DNA of 64,000 nucleotides from Galbula dea. Taxonomy: Eukaryota; Chordata; Aves; Piciformes; Galbulidae. Positions within the stretch are counted from its first letter, which is position 1. The number at the start of each line of letters is the position of its first letter. The notes under the pieces were generated by a model. It did not search any database. It had not been told where the DNA came from and saw nothing but the letters and a program-made list of their open reading frames with translations. Both the position numbers and the translations under genes were made by a program. Below, piece after piece: positions 9,666 through 22,527 of the stretch. The stretch spans positions 62,001 through 126,000 of the forward strand of contig VWZX01010095.1 of NCBI GenBank assembly GCA_013399015.1, given 5' to 3'.

Positions 9666-12600
9666 TAGGAGTTGTCATTGTGCAGTAGTTGGTTCTTTAT
9701 TTCAGTGACCTGTCTTAGGTTTTGAACTTCCTCTCAAACCTTTTACTTCAGCAGGATCTGACCTGGTGAGGAAAGGGGATGGGGTGAGGGAAAGGAGCTA
9801 GGAATCATCCAGTTGAGGCCAAGCTTCTCACAGCAGCATAAGACAAAGGCTGTCCAGGAGTCTAATAGTCCTTGCTGTGGAGATGGGACAGTTCATTGAG
9901 GAAATGTGCTATTTGCCTAGTAATCCTGCTTAAGGCCTCCCTGTTAATCTGTTGCCCTGTTCCTTTCAAATACACAAGGTAGTAAAATAAGAGTTGAGGT
10001 GGAGATGGCAACACTTGGAATTAACCATTTCTTTCTAGGTGAAATTGAGCTGCAACACAGTGCTTGGGTAGTGCAGCACTGCCCTTTGCTGGTCTGCAGG
10101 GGAGGAGATAGGAGTGGCTTCAAGGTGAGTCCCAGTTGCCTGGGTAAGAGATCACTCTTGAGTAACCTTCTGTGTCCAAGTAGTTAGTCTTTTGTGTCTA
10201 AGAACATTATTCTGTGGAGGGGAAAGGGTAGCTTCATGGATTTGCCTTTCTTCTGTGGAGCCCTTTGCCAAAAACCAACAGCAAGCCATGTTTGGAAGCT
10301 TAGACCTTGTCTTTTGTCAGAGCTGAACAAGAACCTCTGGAATAGCTTCCATTGAGCTGTGTGTGGTTTTAGCTGAGGGAGCTGGGGTGGGGAAGAGCAG
10401 GGCACTTCTTCCTTCTCACTTGGATTACTTGATGTTACTGCAAAACAGTCCCATGAGGACTTAACCACTTGGTAGTAGCTGCAGTTCATCATGAAGACAC
10501 ATTTCTCCCCCACACCTCTGCCTAAAGTACCCAACCAAGCACACACCTCTCCTCTTGCACTTCTACCTCTTCCCCTTTCTTCTCCCATAACTGTATTCCC
10601 TGGGGAAAATGTTCCTGGGTGGGACAGGCAATAGTGCTTCCCCCTGCCAGTGTGTGTGCTTTGTGTGCTCTGTTACTGGACATAATAAATGGTGTGACAG
10701 TTTTTGTGCTGATAAACAGCTGCTCAGTAGATCACCCACTACAGGCATTGATTGGAATTCTAATAATCAAACTAAAGCTGAAAATTGCTCCAGACAATCA
10801 AGGATGGAAGAAATTGTCACTTCTTTTTGGTTTGGAAGATGAGACTGTTGGCTGCAGTGCCATGCCAGCAGCCAGCTTCCTGCTCTGCTAACATTGGAGC
10901 CACACAGCTTGACTGGTCTTGGAGGACACTTTCTCTATCCATGAGCAGCCAGGGTGACACCAGTAGGAACTTATCCTGAGGTACAGAAGGTGGGTGGTGG
11001 TCTTTGGGTAAGTGATGCTACCCAGGAGAGCCTGTGGCTTTTCACTACATTTCACATGCATTTTGAATATCCTGTGCATTTGGCAGTGGCAGTTCTCAAA
11101 TCAGCAGGCATCTTCCTGAAGTTCTGGCTCTGTGCTGGGTTCCTGGGTTTTGCTAACACCTGGAGCACTTGACATTTGCTTGAGAGTAAGAATATAAAAG
11201 GTAGGCATTTACTGGTTTTCCCATGTCTTCTCTCTCTGTCACTGCTTGTGTGGAGCAGCTGCCCTGCTGCTCAGGTGAGATGGGGAGAGTTCTCAGAGTG
11301 CTCTGTCACCATCCCTGCCCCCAGCCTCTGTCATCAGGTGTTCTGGCTGGCCTCTGGCTGACTGTGGCATGGGAATGTTTGTTTTCCTCTGTTTCAGAGT
11401 TGCACAGTGGAATGTCACTCAGCCTGATGGAGCTAGTGTGTGACCAAGAGATACTTGAATTCTCAACTCTTCCCTGGGACTGTGAGCCAAGTACAAAAGG
11501 TCCATTTGGGAGCCACAGACTGAAGACCAGTCAGAGCATTTCCTTCCTGCAGACCAAAAGGATGCAACTGCAAGAACTGGTAAACCTTAGATGTGAGGAG
11601 GTGCTGCTCCACTTGGTGATGGTGCAGGCTCTCACACAGCTTTACCTGCTGGTATCCTGCCAGCTCCTCAAAGCTGAGGCAAAGCTTTGGCTTAGGGAGT
11701 ACAGAAGACTGGAAGTAAACTGCTGCCCCCAAAATGGAGAGATGTGGGTCTGTCCTCCAGCCCAAACCAGGGCAGGGTCACTGCAACTTCAAGTCACCTT
11801 CTGAAGAGGTTATAGTTTGTGGCTTCTACCTGTAAATGAGGTGTTGTCTGGAGTAGCTTCAAATGGGAAATTAGCTGTTGCACAGGAGAATAATTACAGG
11901 TTTGTTTGGCAAACAGGCCTGGCAGTGAACAATCTGCTTCATTTACCAAGGAAGGTTAAGAGAGAAATGTCATGACTGCTAAATACTTACAGGGGAAACA
12001 AAGCTGATCATCAGCCCAGCAAACAGATATGAAAAGTTTGGTATTTTGAAAATTAATAGAGACAGAGGACAGATAAACTCTATCTGTTGAACAGCACCAT
12101 AAATGCTTCAAATCTCTCAAGGGCTGTGGTGGAGTCTCCATCAGTGGAACTGGGTAACTGTTTTGGTTTGAGCACTTCCCTTGGCACTGGGACTGTCTCC
12201 CTTTGGGTTGAAATAACATGGGAAGTGGTGTGGGCTCTGGAATGTGCTGAAGAGCATGGCAGAGCACCTGGAGCCTCTCAAGGATGTGGTGCAGCAGTGG
12301 GTGAGAAGAGAGCTTTGAGGGCAGTTTGTGTCCAGGCCTGCCAGTGACTCTGTGGGATCTCCAGAGTGGTGCAGTGACAGCTTCAGGTCTCGGGCAGCCT
12401 GACCTGCTGTGTGGAGGAGTCTGTCCCCAATGGATGTCTCACAGCACAGCCTTACTAATGCCCTTATTTGCACCACTTTGCCTGAGAGAAAACACTTTAT
12501 TTTACAGTTGAAGTGCTGTTAGGTAGGTCAGAAAGCCTGTGAGTGTTAACACTCTTGTACCCAGACTGATTCATGGCTAACTCTGGTTTCCCCCACTGTG

Positions 12601-15600
12601 TGACAGCTAAAGAAAAGGTGGAAGCTTTGACTGCAGTATGAAATACTAGAACATACTTGGCTGCCCCTTCTGAACAGTGAGTTTTAAGTGAAAAGGCTCA
12701 GGCTGTGTTTTCCTGAGAGCCAGGGTGTCTTCTGTGCTGAGAAGGTGGTGTTGGGGAGTGCAGCTCAAGCAAGCTGAGGTTTCTCTGCTGGTTGCTATGG
12801 CTTCTGGATGCACTGGAGGCTGAAGCAGTGTGTGAGCATGTGTGTGTGTGTTTAGGTTGCCAAAAAATAAGGAGCATTTAATGGCAAGTGGGAAGTTAGG
12901 AATGCCCTGCATTGTTAGGAGCTGCAGTACATGAACAGAGCAGCAGGTTGGATCAGTTCCCTCTGAATGGCAGAGGAGGCAGAAGCTGAAGCCTTTCTCC
13001 AGAGGCTATAGGGAAAGAGGCATGCAGAAATGCTGCAGGTTTCTGTATCTGTAAGAGGAAAGACACTGCCACGTGCTTCTGCCAGTTATCCCTGATCAGA
13101 CTGATTTGATCCAGCAGATGCTCTTCAGCATGAGATGCAGGAGCTGAATTATTACCCTTCTCTCTCCTAGTAACACCTCACTAGGCTGAGAGTTTAGCTC
13201 TCTTCTCCAAGCACATTTTGCTGTTTGCACTTTAAGATCCTTGTGCATGTTTATAGTTGAAGTGATCCCTGGGACCTCTGGCTTACCTCATTAAATAGAG
13301 AGTATTTGTAGGGGCTGCTAGCACTTTAGCAATATGCCAGGTGATAAATTTGAAGTACTGTCAGAAGCACCAATTTAAAGTGATGTCCTTGCCCTAGGAG
13401 GTTGGAAAATGCTGTGCATTCTTCAGTGTCTACCACTTGCCACCATGATGCTCTGCATGTAAGAGGGGAAAAGCTCCCAAATATGTGAACTAACTGTAGA
13501 GAATCCTTGTGTTTAGGGTTAACAATAAAGAATATATACAGCATGGGGATTTTTTACACCCTAATTTAATTACCTTTTCTATTACTCTCTTTACTTAATC
13601 AGCACTTGACAGTGAAATAATTCCAATGGTGACCTCTGCCATTGTGCTCTTTAGCCAGAATAAATAGGTATTTTTGTCTGGACTGTAAATGGGATTCCCT
13701 AAAAGACTTTTCCTCTCATTAGCATTGATGACTAAAGGCAACTAGAGTATCTCAGAAGATAAAGCTTCCTGAAAGCAGACATACCATGGCTTCTGGGAGG
13801 CTGTTACTTCACTTGGAAACCAGGATGCCCCAAGCAACAGCCTCCTGCTGTTTGGTCCTACTGCACCACTCCTTACTCCCAGCCCCACTGCTGCATCAAG
13901 GTCCTGGGACATCTCTTGAGCCCACTTAAAATCCTGCTCCTATTTTGGCATCCTCTTACTTCACCCTGTAGGTATTTAGGCATAAGCAGGAACACTCCAA
14001 AAGCTGAACACTTGCAGGTGAGGTGTCTGAAGGCTGCAGTCTGAACTCTACTGTTGGTTTGGCTTTGGTTTGGATGTTTTACTTTTTAAGCCCCATACAT
14101 CAAAAGACTGCTGAGGGTGTGAATTTTGTCCCTCAGTTACCTTTCTTCCTCCTCTCCTGAAGCCCTCTATTAACCTTGGGGTTATGTACACTGGTTTAAA
14201 TTTCAGCAGGATAATAACTGTAGGAAACTGCATGCAGTTGTAGGGAGGGGGAAAAAAATAGCAATTACAAGAAATGGACTAAAATGCCAAATAAAATGTA
14301 TAAAACTCAGCAGTGGGATGATAAAATACAAGCAATGCATTGCTTCTTTTTACTGAATATATCTATTTTCTCTGTGGGCAGAGCCTGAGGAAAGAAGTGG
14401 AAATATAGTGATTGCATCTTCCTGATGGCTGGGGGCTGATGTTTTTTCAGCTATAACATTTTAAGGGTGATTTTCTTTCTTTTTTAATTAAAGAGGCTGG
14501 CAAAACAGGGCTTGATGTCAGCTCTGTCTTCTCCATTAGGATTGTAGAGGTTGGTAATAGAAGCCTGGAAAGTGCTCCAAATGAAAAATGAATGGGACTG
14601 GCTGTGTGTGCAACAATATCCCAGGAGGGGATGGCAGGAGATGGTCTGTGGGGTGGCACCTGGATGGGCAGTATGTTAAGTTCCCAGCCCATCTGCATGA
14701 AGTCCATCAGGACACCCAGAACAGGTACCAAAGGGCAACCTAAAGCATGGGCCATCATAGAAGGAGAGATCAATGAGCTGCCTATGCCAGGAAGAGCTGG
14801 TGTCAAGAGGAACAGATCCTTTCCAGCAGTTTCCAGGTAAAAAGACTTAGAGGGTTTTTTGTTGGAGAAGAGTGCTAAAACCAGGATAAAAATGTGAAAA
14901 GCCAACTCCTTTTGGCATTTCTGAATTACTTCCTGAGCTTATTTTGTAATGTGCTGACAAAAAGCTACAAAACTGGAAGATCTGGGGAACAACAAAGTTT
15001 TTCAGCTGCTCAGAAAATGCCCTGGCATGGATCTACTCTGTGTATGTATGTGTACACAAACAGACAGCACAGACAAATGTCCCAATCTGGAAACCCTTCC
15101 CCAGATGGACTGAGATCTTCATAGCCTTACTTCTCCTCCTTATCTCTAATGTTTGCTTGTCTTGCATGTTGAGATAAGGCTTCCAGGACCAACATCCAGA
15201 GCCTAGGCAGGATTCAAGATGCAGGAGCCTTTCTTGGTGAGCCCTGAAGCACTATGCCAAGAGCAGGCTAAATAATGTGTAGAAGGTGGAAAGAGCTCAA
15301 GCCCAGCACTGTCTTTATAAACACTTCTATTGTGTTTATTTTCTAAGTCCTGTCTCAGGGCAGCAGGAAGAAAAGTGACCTGGCTGCTGTTTTGGGGTCA
15401 ATTGGTTCCTCCTGGAAGGAGACCTGAGTTTCTCCTTCCCTGGAGCATAAGTGAGGGTGGTGGGCAAGAGGAGACCTCTGGAAGGAGAAGCAGGGAAGAG
15501 AGAGCCTGGAGAATGAGGGGGGACTCATCAAAAGGGGGAAAAGACAGCCAATACAGCCAGGTCTCAGAGAGGAGAGCAAGAAAGGGTCTTCTCTTGATGT

Positions 15601-18600
15601 CCCAAGGAGTCCCAACAGAGGCTGTTGAGAGGGGGAAAAGCTTGAAAAATTGCTGTGAGCAAGATTAAAGGGATGTGAACCTGTAGTGGGTGGGCAACTC
15701 TTCATCTCACTGAATTCCCAAAACTATGGCTTTGTTCTAAGTATTGTTGTGCTAAGACCTGCCTTTAACATCTCAGTGCCTTGCAGTGGGCTGGGAAAAG
15801 GTGAAATCACATTGACTGGTGCAGCCAACACAGGAGTCCTACCCCATGTGATGGTCAGCTCAGTGCCTGGCTCTGTTCTTGGAGGAACATGCAGACATAA
15901 ATGCTCCATGGAACCACCACATGTCTAAAAGCAGAGAGATCTTGGATGCAGAAACCCTGACACAGCCTGGCTGGAGTATACCAGGTAAGGAGCCATCTCT
16001 CTGGTCAAGAGAGCTCAAACCTTTCATCAGGCAACATTGTCCTCCACTTCTATAAGGAATGTTTGTTTTGAGCAGTGCATGGCTTTTCTTGATAGCTGAC
16101 ATCTAGTTGGGAATGTTTTGGTGTTGGTTTGTCTGGGCTCCATGAGGGCAGATTTTTGGCCATCGCAGCAGCAGCATCACCATGTGAAGGCAGCAGAAGT
16201 CTTCAGTCAGAACAGATTGTTCCCTTGTCTCTGTGGGGTAAGGAGATGTTAGACCTGGAGAAACAATGGGTTTTGGTTGTATGAATGAAAAATGAGATGC
16301 TGGTTCTGGCTAAGAATGAGCAGAAATGAGGGTTCTGGATGTTACTGGGGCTAGCATGGGCATGGAGTCAGATCTTGGCCTTGGCTCCTCCTGCAAGTGA
16401 AATGCTGCAGCAATACATTTATAATGTGCTTAGAAAAAGGATTCTTTTATTATAATTGGTAGACACTGATCTATTTCTGTGTAAAACTGAGCAGAATCAT
16501 TATGCTCCATGGCAGCAAGCCTGCAATGAGTGTGCTGGTTCAGCCTGCAGCCTCAGCCAGTGCTCTCATGCTTGGCTTAGTGAACCAGAGGCACAGCAAT
16601 GTTCATTTGGAACTGGCACAGTTCAGACTAATTCTGTTCTCTAGGATGCTTTCCCTGCTGTCTAGCCTCAGGGACAAGCCATTTTACTTTTCCCAGAGTA
16701 TTACTGACCCCCTGTTATTAGATTTTACCCATAGCAGACATTCTGGTCCTTCCCCTTATTGCTTTTTGAGTTAGAGTGCTCATGTTTTCCCAGGTGACTG
16801 TTCAAATACACCTAGTGCAAAATGTACTGCAAGCTAGCTAAGATTTTGCTGCAGGCTCTAAAGGATAGACCTTAACTTGGATTTTATTAGGCTGTGTGGA
16901 CCTAGACCAAAATAAAGTCAAAAACTAATTCAGCCTTGAGAGAGGGAATTGGATCAGATTAGTATTGCTTTTTGAGCCTGATGGACTAGAGATGTGTTTG
17001 CATCTGAGGACTAACTGTGCTCACACAGGTAACTAAAACCATCTGAGATGCCCTGAAGCACCTGTGTGGGGCTGGTGGATTTGGAAGGTGTGTTGGAATG
17101 TGCAGTAAGTAGCCAAGTCAGCTCTCTTTATCAGACTAAGGGTTTGTAACTGTGAGAGAGCCACAGACACTCACTCTTTAAATACAATGGTTTGTGCACA
17201 CATGAGCTGTTAGCACTTGGAATCTCTTTCCCTGTGTTCTCACTCTTTCTCTGCCCTGAATTCTGTCTTGCCTTGAGGTCTGCTCTTGCAGGATCTCTAG
17301 CCCTAAAAACAGATCCCTTGTTCTAGGAGGGAAAAGTTTACCCTCAGCCAGTAACTTGACCCTGTTTAAGGATTTTCTCTCAGGGCTGTAATTGTAAGGT
17401 GTTAGCTGTTTTCTAGGAGGGTAGCTCCTGAGATAGAGCAAACACTGCCAGAGACTATTCCTGCAACCCAGACCTTGTTCTGTAGGGCAGCTAGAGCATA
17501 ACTCCCAAGAGGGAGCACTTGGGCATGCCCTGCTATGTTGTTGACAGGGTGCTTTCAGCCAGGGGGTGGACTGAGCTTTGCAACAAGTGAGAATAATTGA
17601 GTGCAGGAGTTGGAACTCATTTCAGAACAGTGACGTGACATCTGACCATAAAAGCTACCCAGTACTTCTACTGGCTGTAGAAACATTTGTTTAGCTATTC
17701 CTTGATGGATCTTTCTTGCTAAAGTGTGTTTTCTGCTAAGTTAATTCTAAGTAAAGAAGATCATCATTTAATCAAAGGAGAGCTCTGGCTGTGTTTGACA
17801 AGTAAATAACCATTCCACTGCAGGTATGTTTGAGTCAATAGTGATTTTTAACTGGATGTCTTAATCACAAGAACCATTGGAATGGAAGAAGGGAAAATCC
17901 AAACTAATTAAGTCTTTCTAGTCTAAAGGTTAAATTGGGGGAAATGTACCATTTTGTTAAATCTATTGCTTTGGAAGAAATTATTCTCCCCATAATGAAG
18001 CCAGTGAATATGCTAGGACTGAAAAGAGGAAGACAATATATTAATAAAAGATGAAAAGTCTTCTGTGTAGCTAACAACTTAGTATTTATTCCATTCCCCA
18101 GGGCTAACTGGGATACAGAAGTCTGGCAAAAAGCTGTGTAGAATGTTAATGTTTTGGTTTGGGTTGGTTCTTTTTTTTTTTTAAGGACATAAAATAATCT
18201 TCTATCATGTTATTTTGTGTGTATAGATATATACATACACACAGATGTATGTTTAGCATCTCTCTAGATTATGGTGTCATTTATATGACATCATAGTCAG
18301 TAAAATCAATCTGAGGGCATAGCCAATCCCTTCAAGACATTCAGAGCTACCAGCTGGGAGTAGCTGTGGCAAGCCCTGGGAATTTAGATGGCAATCATTG
18401 AAGTCCATATATTTCTAATAATCTGAGTGTGTTTTCTTGGACCAAAACTATTGCCTCATGATTTCAATATCTCAGACAACATTGTCAGTTTTAGTAAGTC
18501 TATTGGCAACAGGGATGCTGCTCACTCAGGTCTGACCTCCTTTTCTGTGGTATATGCCATGCAAACAGGAGGGATAAAATCCAGGAAGCAGTTATGTTTG

Positions 18601-19984
18601 CCTTGTAATTGCATCTTCAAGGCTAGCACTTCTCAGAGGCAAAAATCCCATGAACAACAGAGAAATACTGAGGAATTCCTGAAAAGTATCATTATAAAAG
18701 GAGTTTCACTTTCATGGGGAAGCCAGTACAGCCTGCAATGCCTTAATTCACTGGAGTTCTCTTCAATGCTGTTCTTTACTATGGAGATGTGTAGAGTTCT
18801 TACCAATTCCTGCCAATTAACAGTGTTAATGTATTCTATTAATATTGAGCTAAGTATTAAAATAGAGCTAGCAGAGCATTCAGATGACACTGTTGTGGTA
18901 AACAGCATAGTGGCTAAGCAGGAAATATAAACCAGCATGGATACACAAAATGTCATGTGGGATTTGAATCATTATTTTAATGAAGTTTAAAATATGTCTT
19001 CACCAGCAGAAACACAGACAAGCAAACCATAAACACTGAAGTATCAACTAGATTGGCAGCATGTTTACATGTTCTTCTTAGCTGGACATGGAGGGACCTG
19101 ATGCAGCAGAATAAGAGCTCAGACTCCACCTGGTTCTCCCAGCTTAACAAGTTGCTCCATGTCAGCTGAGCCTTGCTAACTGCCTACCTGTGGGTGGCAA
19201 ATGCAAGCTAACATGGTTTATTTTACCTGCTCTTCCTCTCAGCTAAGACAAATTGCTTTGCAACAGCTCCAGGCTTTGCACTTCCCTGGACACTTCTGCC
19301 TGCAGCAGATCTCTGAGTCCCAGTAACCTGACCAGCCAAAACTATCTGCCTTCCTGCATGGCAGTGCTTACCATTCCTGCAGCAGAGCTGACAAGGAGCA
19401 GCACATCCACATCTCCTGCCCCAGTGCTTTCATATGCCAATGAAACCAAGCCAGTACAGACACACAGCTCAGGATAGGGTGACAGTCCTCCAAAAAGGTG
19501 GAGCAAGGCAAGGCTGAGGGCCTTGTCTGACCTCAGCAACCTTCAGCAGATGCTGTCTGCAGAAGCCAGTTCCACCATAGCATTAGGACATCTGTGTGCA
19601 GCTTTCACTCAGCAAGACACTTCAGTCTGTGCTTCACTTTAGCTCAGCAGTTCATCTCTCAAAACACAATGAAGCTTCCTACATGCTCAGCCCACACCTA
19701 AACACCTTGCTGAATACCTCACTTGTAGCCCTACTGCCATCCCCAGGGTGACCTCCATTAAGCCTATGAGAAGCTCATTGTACCAGGGTGTTGCTGGGGC
19801 CAAGAATTTAGCCAAGTTCAAAGAAGAATTGGAAACTCTAACAAGTAACACGATTATCCAGGGCTATTACAGCTAATGCTAACAAAAACTTTGGAAGAAA
19901 GGTAAAGCCTCATGCTTCTGGGTGTAGGCCAATCCCTAACTACACTTACTAATGGCCTAAGACCTACAGTTGCCTCACAGCTGT
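9666..19984. other. Intergenic region between CTSC and RAB38
   Basis: About 10.3 kb without a recognised gene. It contains short GT repeats near 12838-12852 and a TA/CA-rich patch near 18217-18250. Two longer open frames (11223-11804 and 18427-18930, both +) match nothing I recognise; see findings. No CR1, LTR, tRNA or rRNA signature was identified. Confidence 0.7.
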
Positions 19985-20504
19985 TCACAGTGATCTTCCA
20001 TGCACTGTTCTGGCACCACAGTGTGAGAAGGATGTTAAGCTGTTGGAGAACATCCAGAGGAGGGCCATGAAGATAGGGATGGGTCTAGAAGGGAAGCCAG
20101 ATGAGGAACAGCTAAAGTCATTTGGTTTATTCAGCCAGGAGGAGAGGAGACTGAGGGGAGACCTCACTGCGGTCTACAGCTTCCTCACAAAGGGAAGTGG
20201 AGGGGCAGAAGCTGATCTCTTTGTGGTGACCAGTGGTAGGACCTGAAAGAACAACATGAAGCTGTGCCAGGGGAGGGTCAGGTTAGACATTAGGAAAAGG
20301 TTCTTCACCCAGAGCATGGTGGAGCACTGGAACAGGCTCCTCAGGGATGCAGTCATGGCACCAAGCCTGACAGAATTCAGGAGGCATCTGAACAATGTTC
20401 TTAGACACATGGTGTGTCTTTTGAGGTTGTCCTGTGCATAGACAGGAGTTGGACTAATGATCTTTGTGGGACCCTTCCAACTCAGGACGTTCTATGATTC
20501 TGTG
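19985..20504 (+). mobile_element. CR1 LINE, 3' part with reverse-transcriptase C-terminal remnant
   Basis: Sense-orientation CR1 of about 520 bp, ending in the diagnostic TTCTATGATTCTGTG tail at 20490-20504, after GGACCCTTCCAACTC. Upstream, one frame at 20043-20438 reads through CR1 ORF2 C-terminal motifs: ENIQRRAMK, EERRLRGDL, VRLDIRKRFFTQ and EHWNRLLRDAV. It is interrupted by only one stop, at 20244-20246. The left edge is approximate. The element is 5'-truncated, as is usual for CR1. Confidence 0.92.
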
Positions 20505-22281
20505 GCTCTCTGAGCATTGGCTATCACCAAAGACAGATCAAAGATCAGATATCATTGCAACCTGAGCCAAAACACCAATTTCATCACTACCTGAATTGCT
20601 AAACCCTCTGTCTGTCCTTTTTTTAACCTCTAAAATGTGAAATCTTCAACTCTAGAGAGGAATTGTGAGTGCTTAGAAGTACTTGGCTGTTGGATCCCTT
20701 CCAAAACCAGCAGTGCTCTGAAGGTAAGAGTCACAGCCCACACACTACCAGGAGCAATGATAAGGAGCTTGAATCATGCCAAGATAGTAACTGGCTGGAG
20801 TGAACTGATTTGCTTTTCAGATTTATGATATCTGTAGCTAACAAGGCTAAGCCCTTTAAATTCTTCTCTCCAAACAGAAGGATACAAAGGACAACTTCTT
20901 TTTGGAAAGATAATTTAGCCTCTTGAGAGAAAGTCTCTCATAAAAAGACAAAATCAAGGGAAGTAAGACATCTTTCTCCTCAAATTGCCCATTTTCACAT
21001 AGTATGTGTATATAGGTATAAAAACCCCTTTGAATTTCAAGACTGATTATAAGAGATTGCATAACCTAAGGGTTCTGAATTCTTTGTCTACTAAAATCCA
21101 GCTTTTTGGATAGGTGACAAATCTCTAATGCCATTTCAGTGCACACTGGGAAGAGAACTCAACCAAATGATCTTTCAGTAAGTGCAAATCTTATCAAGCT
21201 CATCAATAAAGGTGAAAATCATTCATGGATTGGTTTCACACTATTAAAATTCTGGGTGGGTTTGTTCTCAAAACTGTTCAAAGACTCAAACACCTTCAGG
21301 CAAGGGCTAGGGCTTCTCCAGCTAAGCTGCCAGGTTGAAATTGTCCCTGTGTTCTCTGTTTGAAGCCTAGGCTCGGTCACATCAGTGGCATGATTTACTC
21401 AAAAAGGAATTGTTTGCAAGTTTGAAATGACTTCATTTTGGAAAACAGGACCCTTGAGACACTGGCATTCATATGCTGTGATGCTTTCATCACTTCTGAT
21501 TATCAGAGTCATGGAATAAATGTGGGGGTTTTGCCTTTTAGAGGCCAGTGGTATGGGGGGGAAAAAAGCATAAAGCTGTGTGCTGCATTCAGCAGATATT
21601 GTGCGCTTCTAGGTACAGACAGACAATCACAAGTGTGTTAGGAGATGTAAAAGTATGTGTCTGTTAAATTCATGCAGCTCTCCTAGTGTGGACACATGTA
21701 AAAATGCTGTATATTGCTGTAACTGCCACTTCTAGGGGTGTAGCTGCCTTCGCAGTGACTTGTATTGATTAAAACCAAGCCATAGCCAAAGTCAAAGGAC
21801 ACTGGTTTAATTTTTGCACTTCAATGGAGGCATGAAACCTCAAAGGAGATTTCTGCTTTTGTTTGCAGTGACTGGCATGTCAAAGATGCCTGGAAACAGA
21901 CATAGGGTGAGACGCTATCAGCAAGAAGAGAGTCATTAAAGAAAAGCAAGTCTGTAAAGCTAGTGCAGCAGAGAAGCACTGCCCTTCCAGCCAGGAGTGG
22001 AACAAGGAAGGGGACTATTCCATCAGTTTTCCTCCTAAAGTCTGTAGCAGCCAGACTAATCCCAGACACACCTCGTGCTGACCTTTACACACATACACAC
22101 AGACCTTGCTGGGAGACTTTCTTCCCCCAGTCTCTTTCCTTCTTCCCAGGGCTGCCTGCTGGACCTGGTGATCCTGCTTCCGTACAGAGGGAAAGAAGCC
22201 TCCACCTACCTTCTCTCCTTCCCTCCCCGGTTCCTCACTCCCTCTCTCCCCCTCGGGCTGGCAGGATTCCTCGGGCAGAGC
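20505..22281. other. RAB38 5' flank
   Basis: Unique sequence between the CR1 copy and RAB38 exon 1. No TATA box with clear spacing is seen. The last about 300 bp are pyrimidine-rich (TTCCTTCTTCCC, CTCCTTCCCTCCCC) and probably hold the promoter and 5' UTR. A CACATG E-box occurs at 21693-21698. The transcription start is not determinable. Confidence 0.5.
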
Positions 22282-22368
22282 ATGCAATCAGTTCACAGGG
22301 AGCAGCCACAGCCACAGGAAAGATGCAGAAGCACAATCAGAAGGAGCACCTCTACAAGCTGCTGGTGA
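22282..22368 (+). promoter_or_regulatory. RAB38: Upstream ORF overlapping the RAB38 start codon
   Basis: The ATG at 22282 opens a 28-codon frame ending at TGA 22366-22368, out of frame with RAB38 and overlapping its ATG (22323). If transcribed in the 5' UTR it could lower initiation at the main start. Its presence in the mRNA is an inference. Confidence 0.4.
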
Positions 22369-22527
22369 TCGGGGACCTGGGAGTGGGCAAAACCAGCATC
22401 ATCAAGCGCTATGTCCATCAGAACTTCTCCCCCCACTACCGGGCCACCATCGGGGTGGACTTTGCCTTGAAGGTGCTGAGCTGGGATGCTGAGACTGTGG
22501 TGAGGCTGCAGCTCTGGGATATTGCAG
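22323..22527 (+). CDS. RAB38: RAB38 exon 1 (coding part)
   Basis: It encodes residues 1-68 plus one base: a short N-terminal tail, KEHLYKLLVIGDLGVGKTS (P-loop), switch I, and the strand before the DxxG box up to WDIA. It ends at a GTGAGT donor at 22528, phase 1. The frame remains open for about 120 codons upstream of the chosen ATG, without known homology. Confidence 0.96.

Noticed and set aside
14447..14905. 152-codon minus frame and an 82-codon plus frame (14592-14840) in the same place
   Set aside because: Neither shows recognisable domains; overlapping frames on both strands without homology are most simply chance. The donor-like CCAGGTAAAA after the plus frame is not enough.
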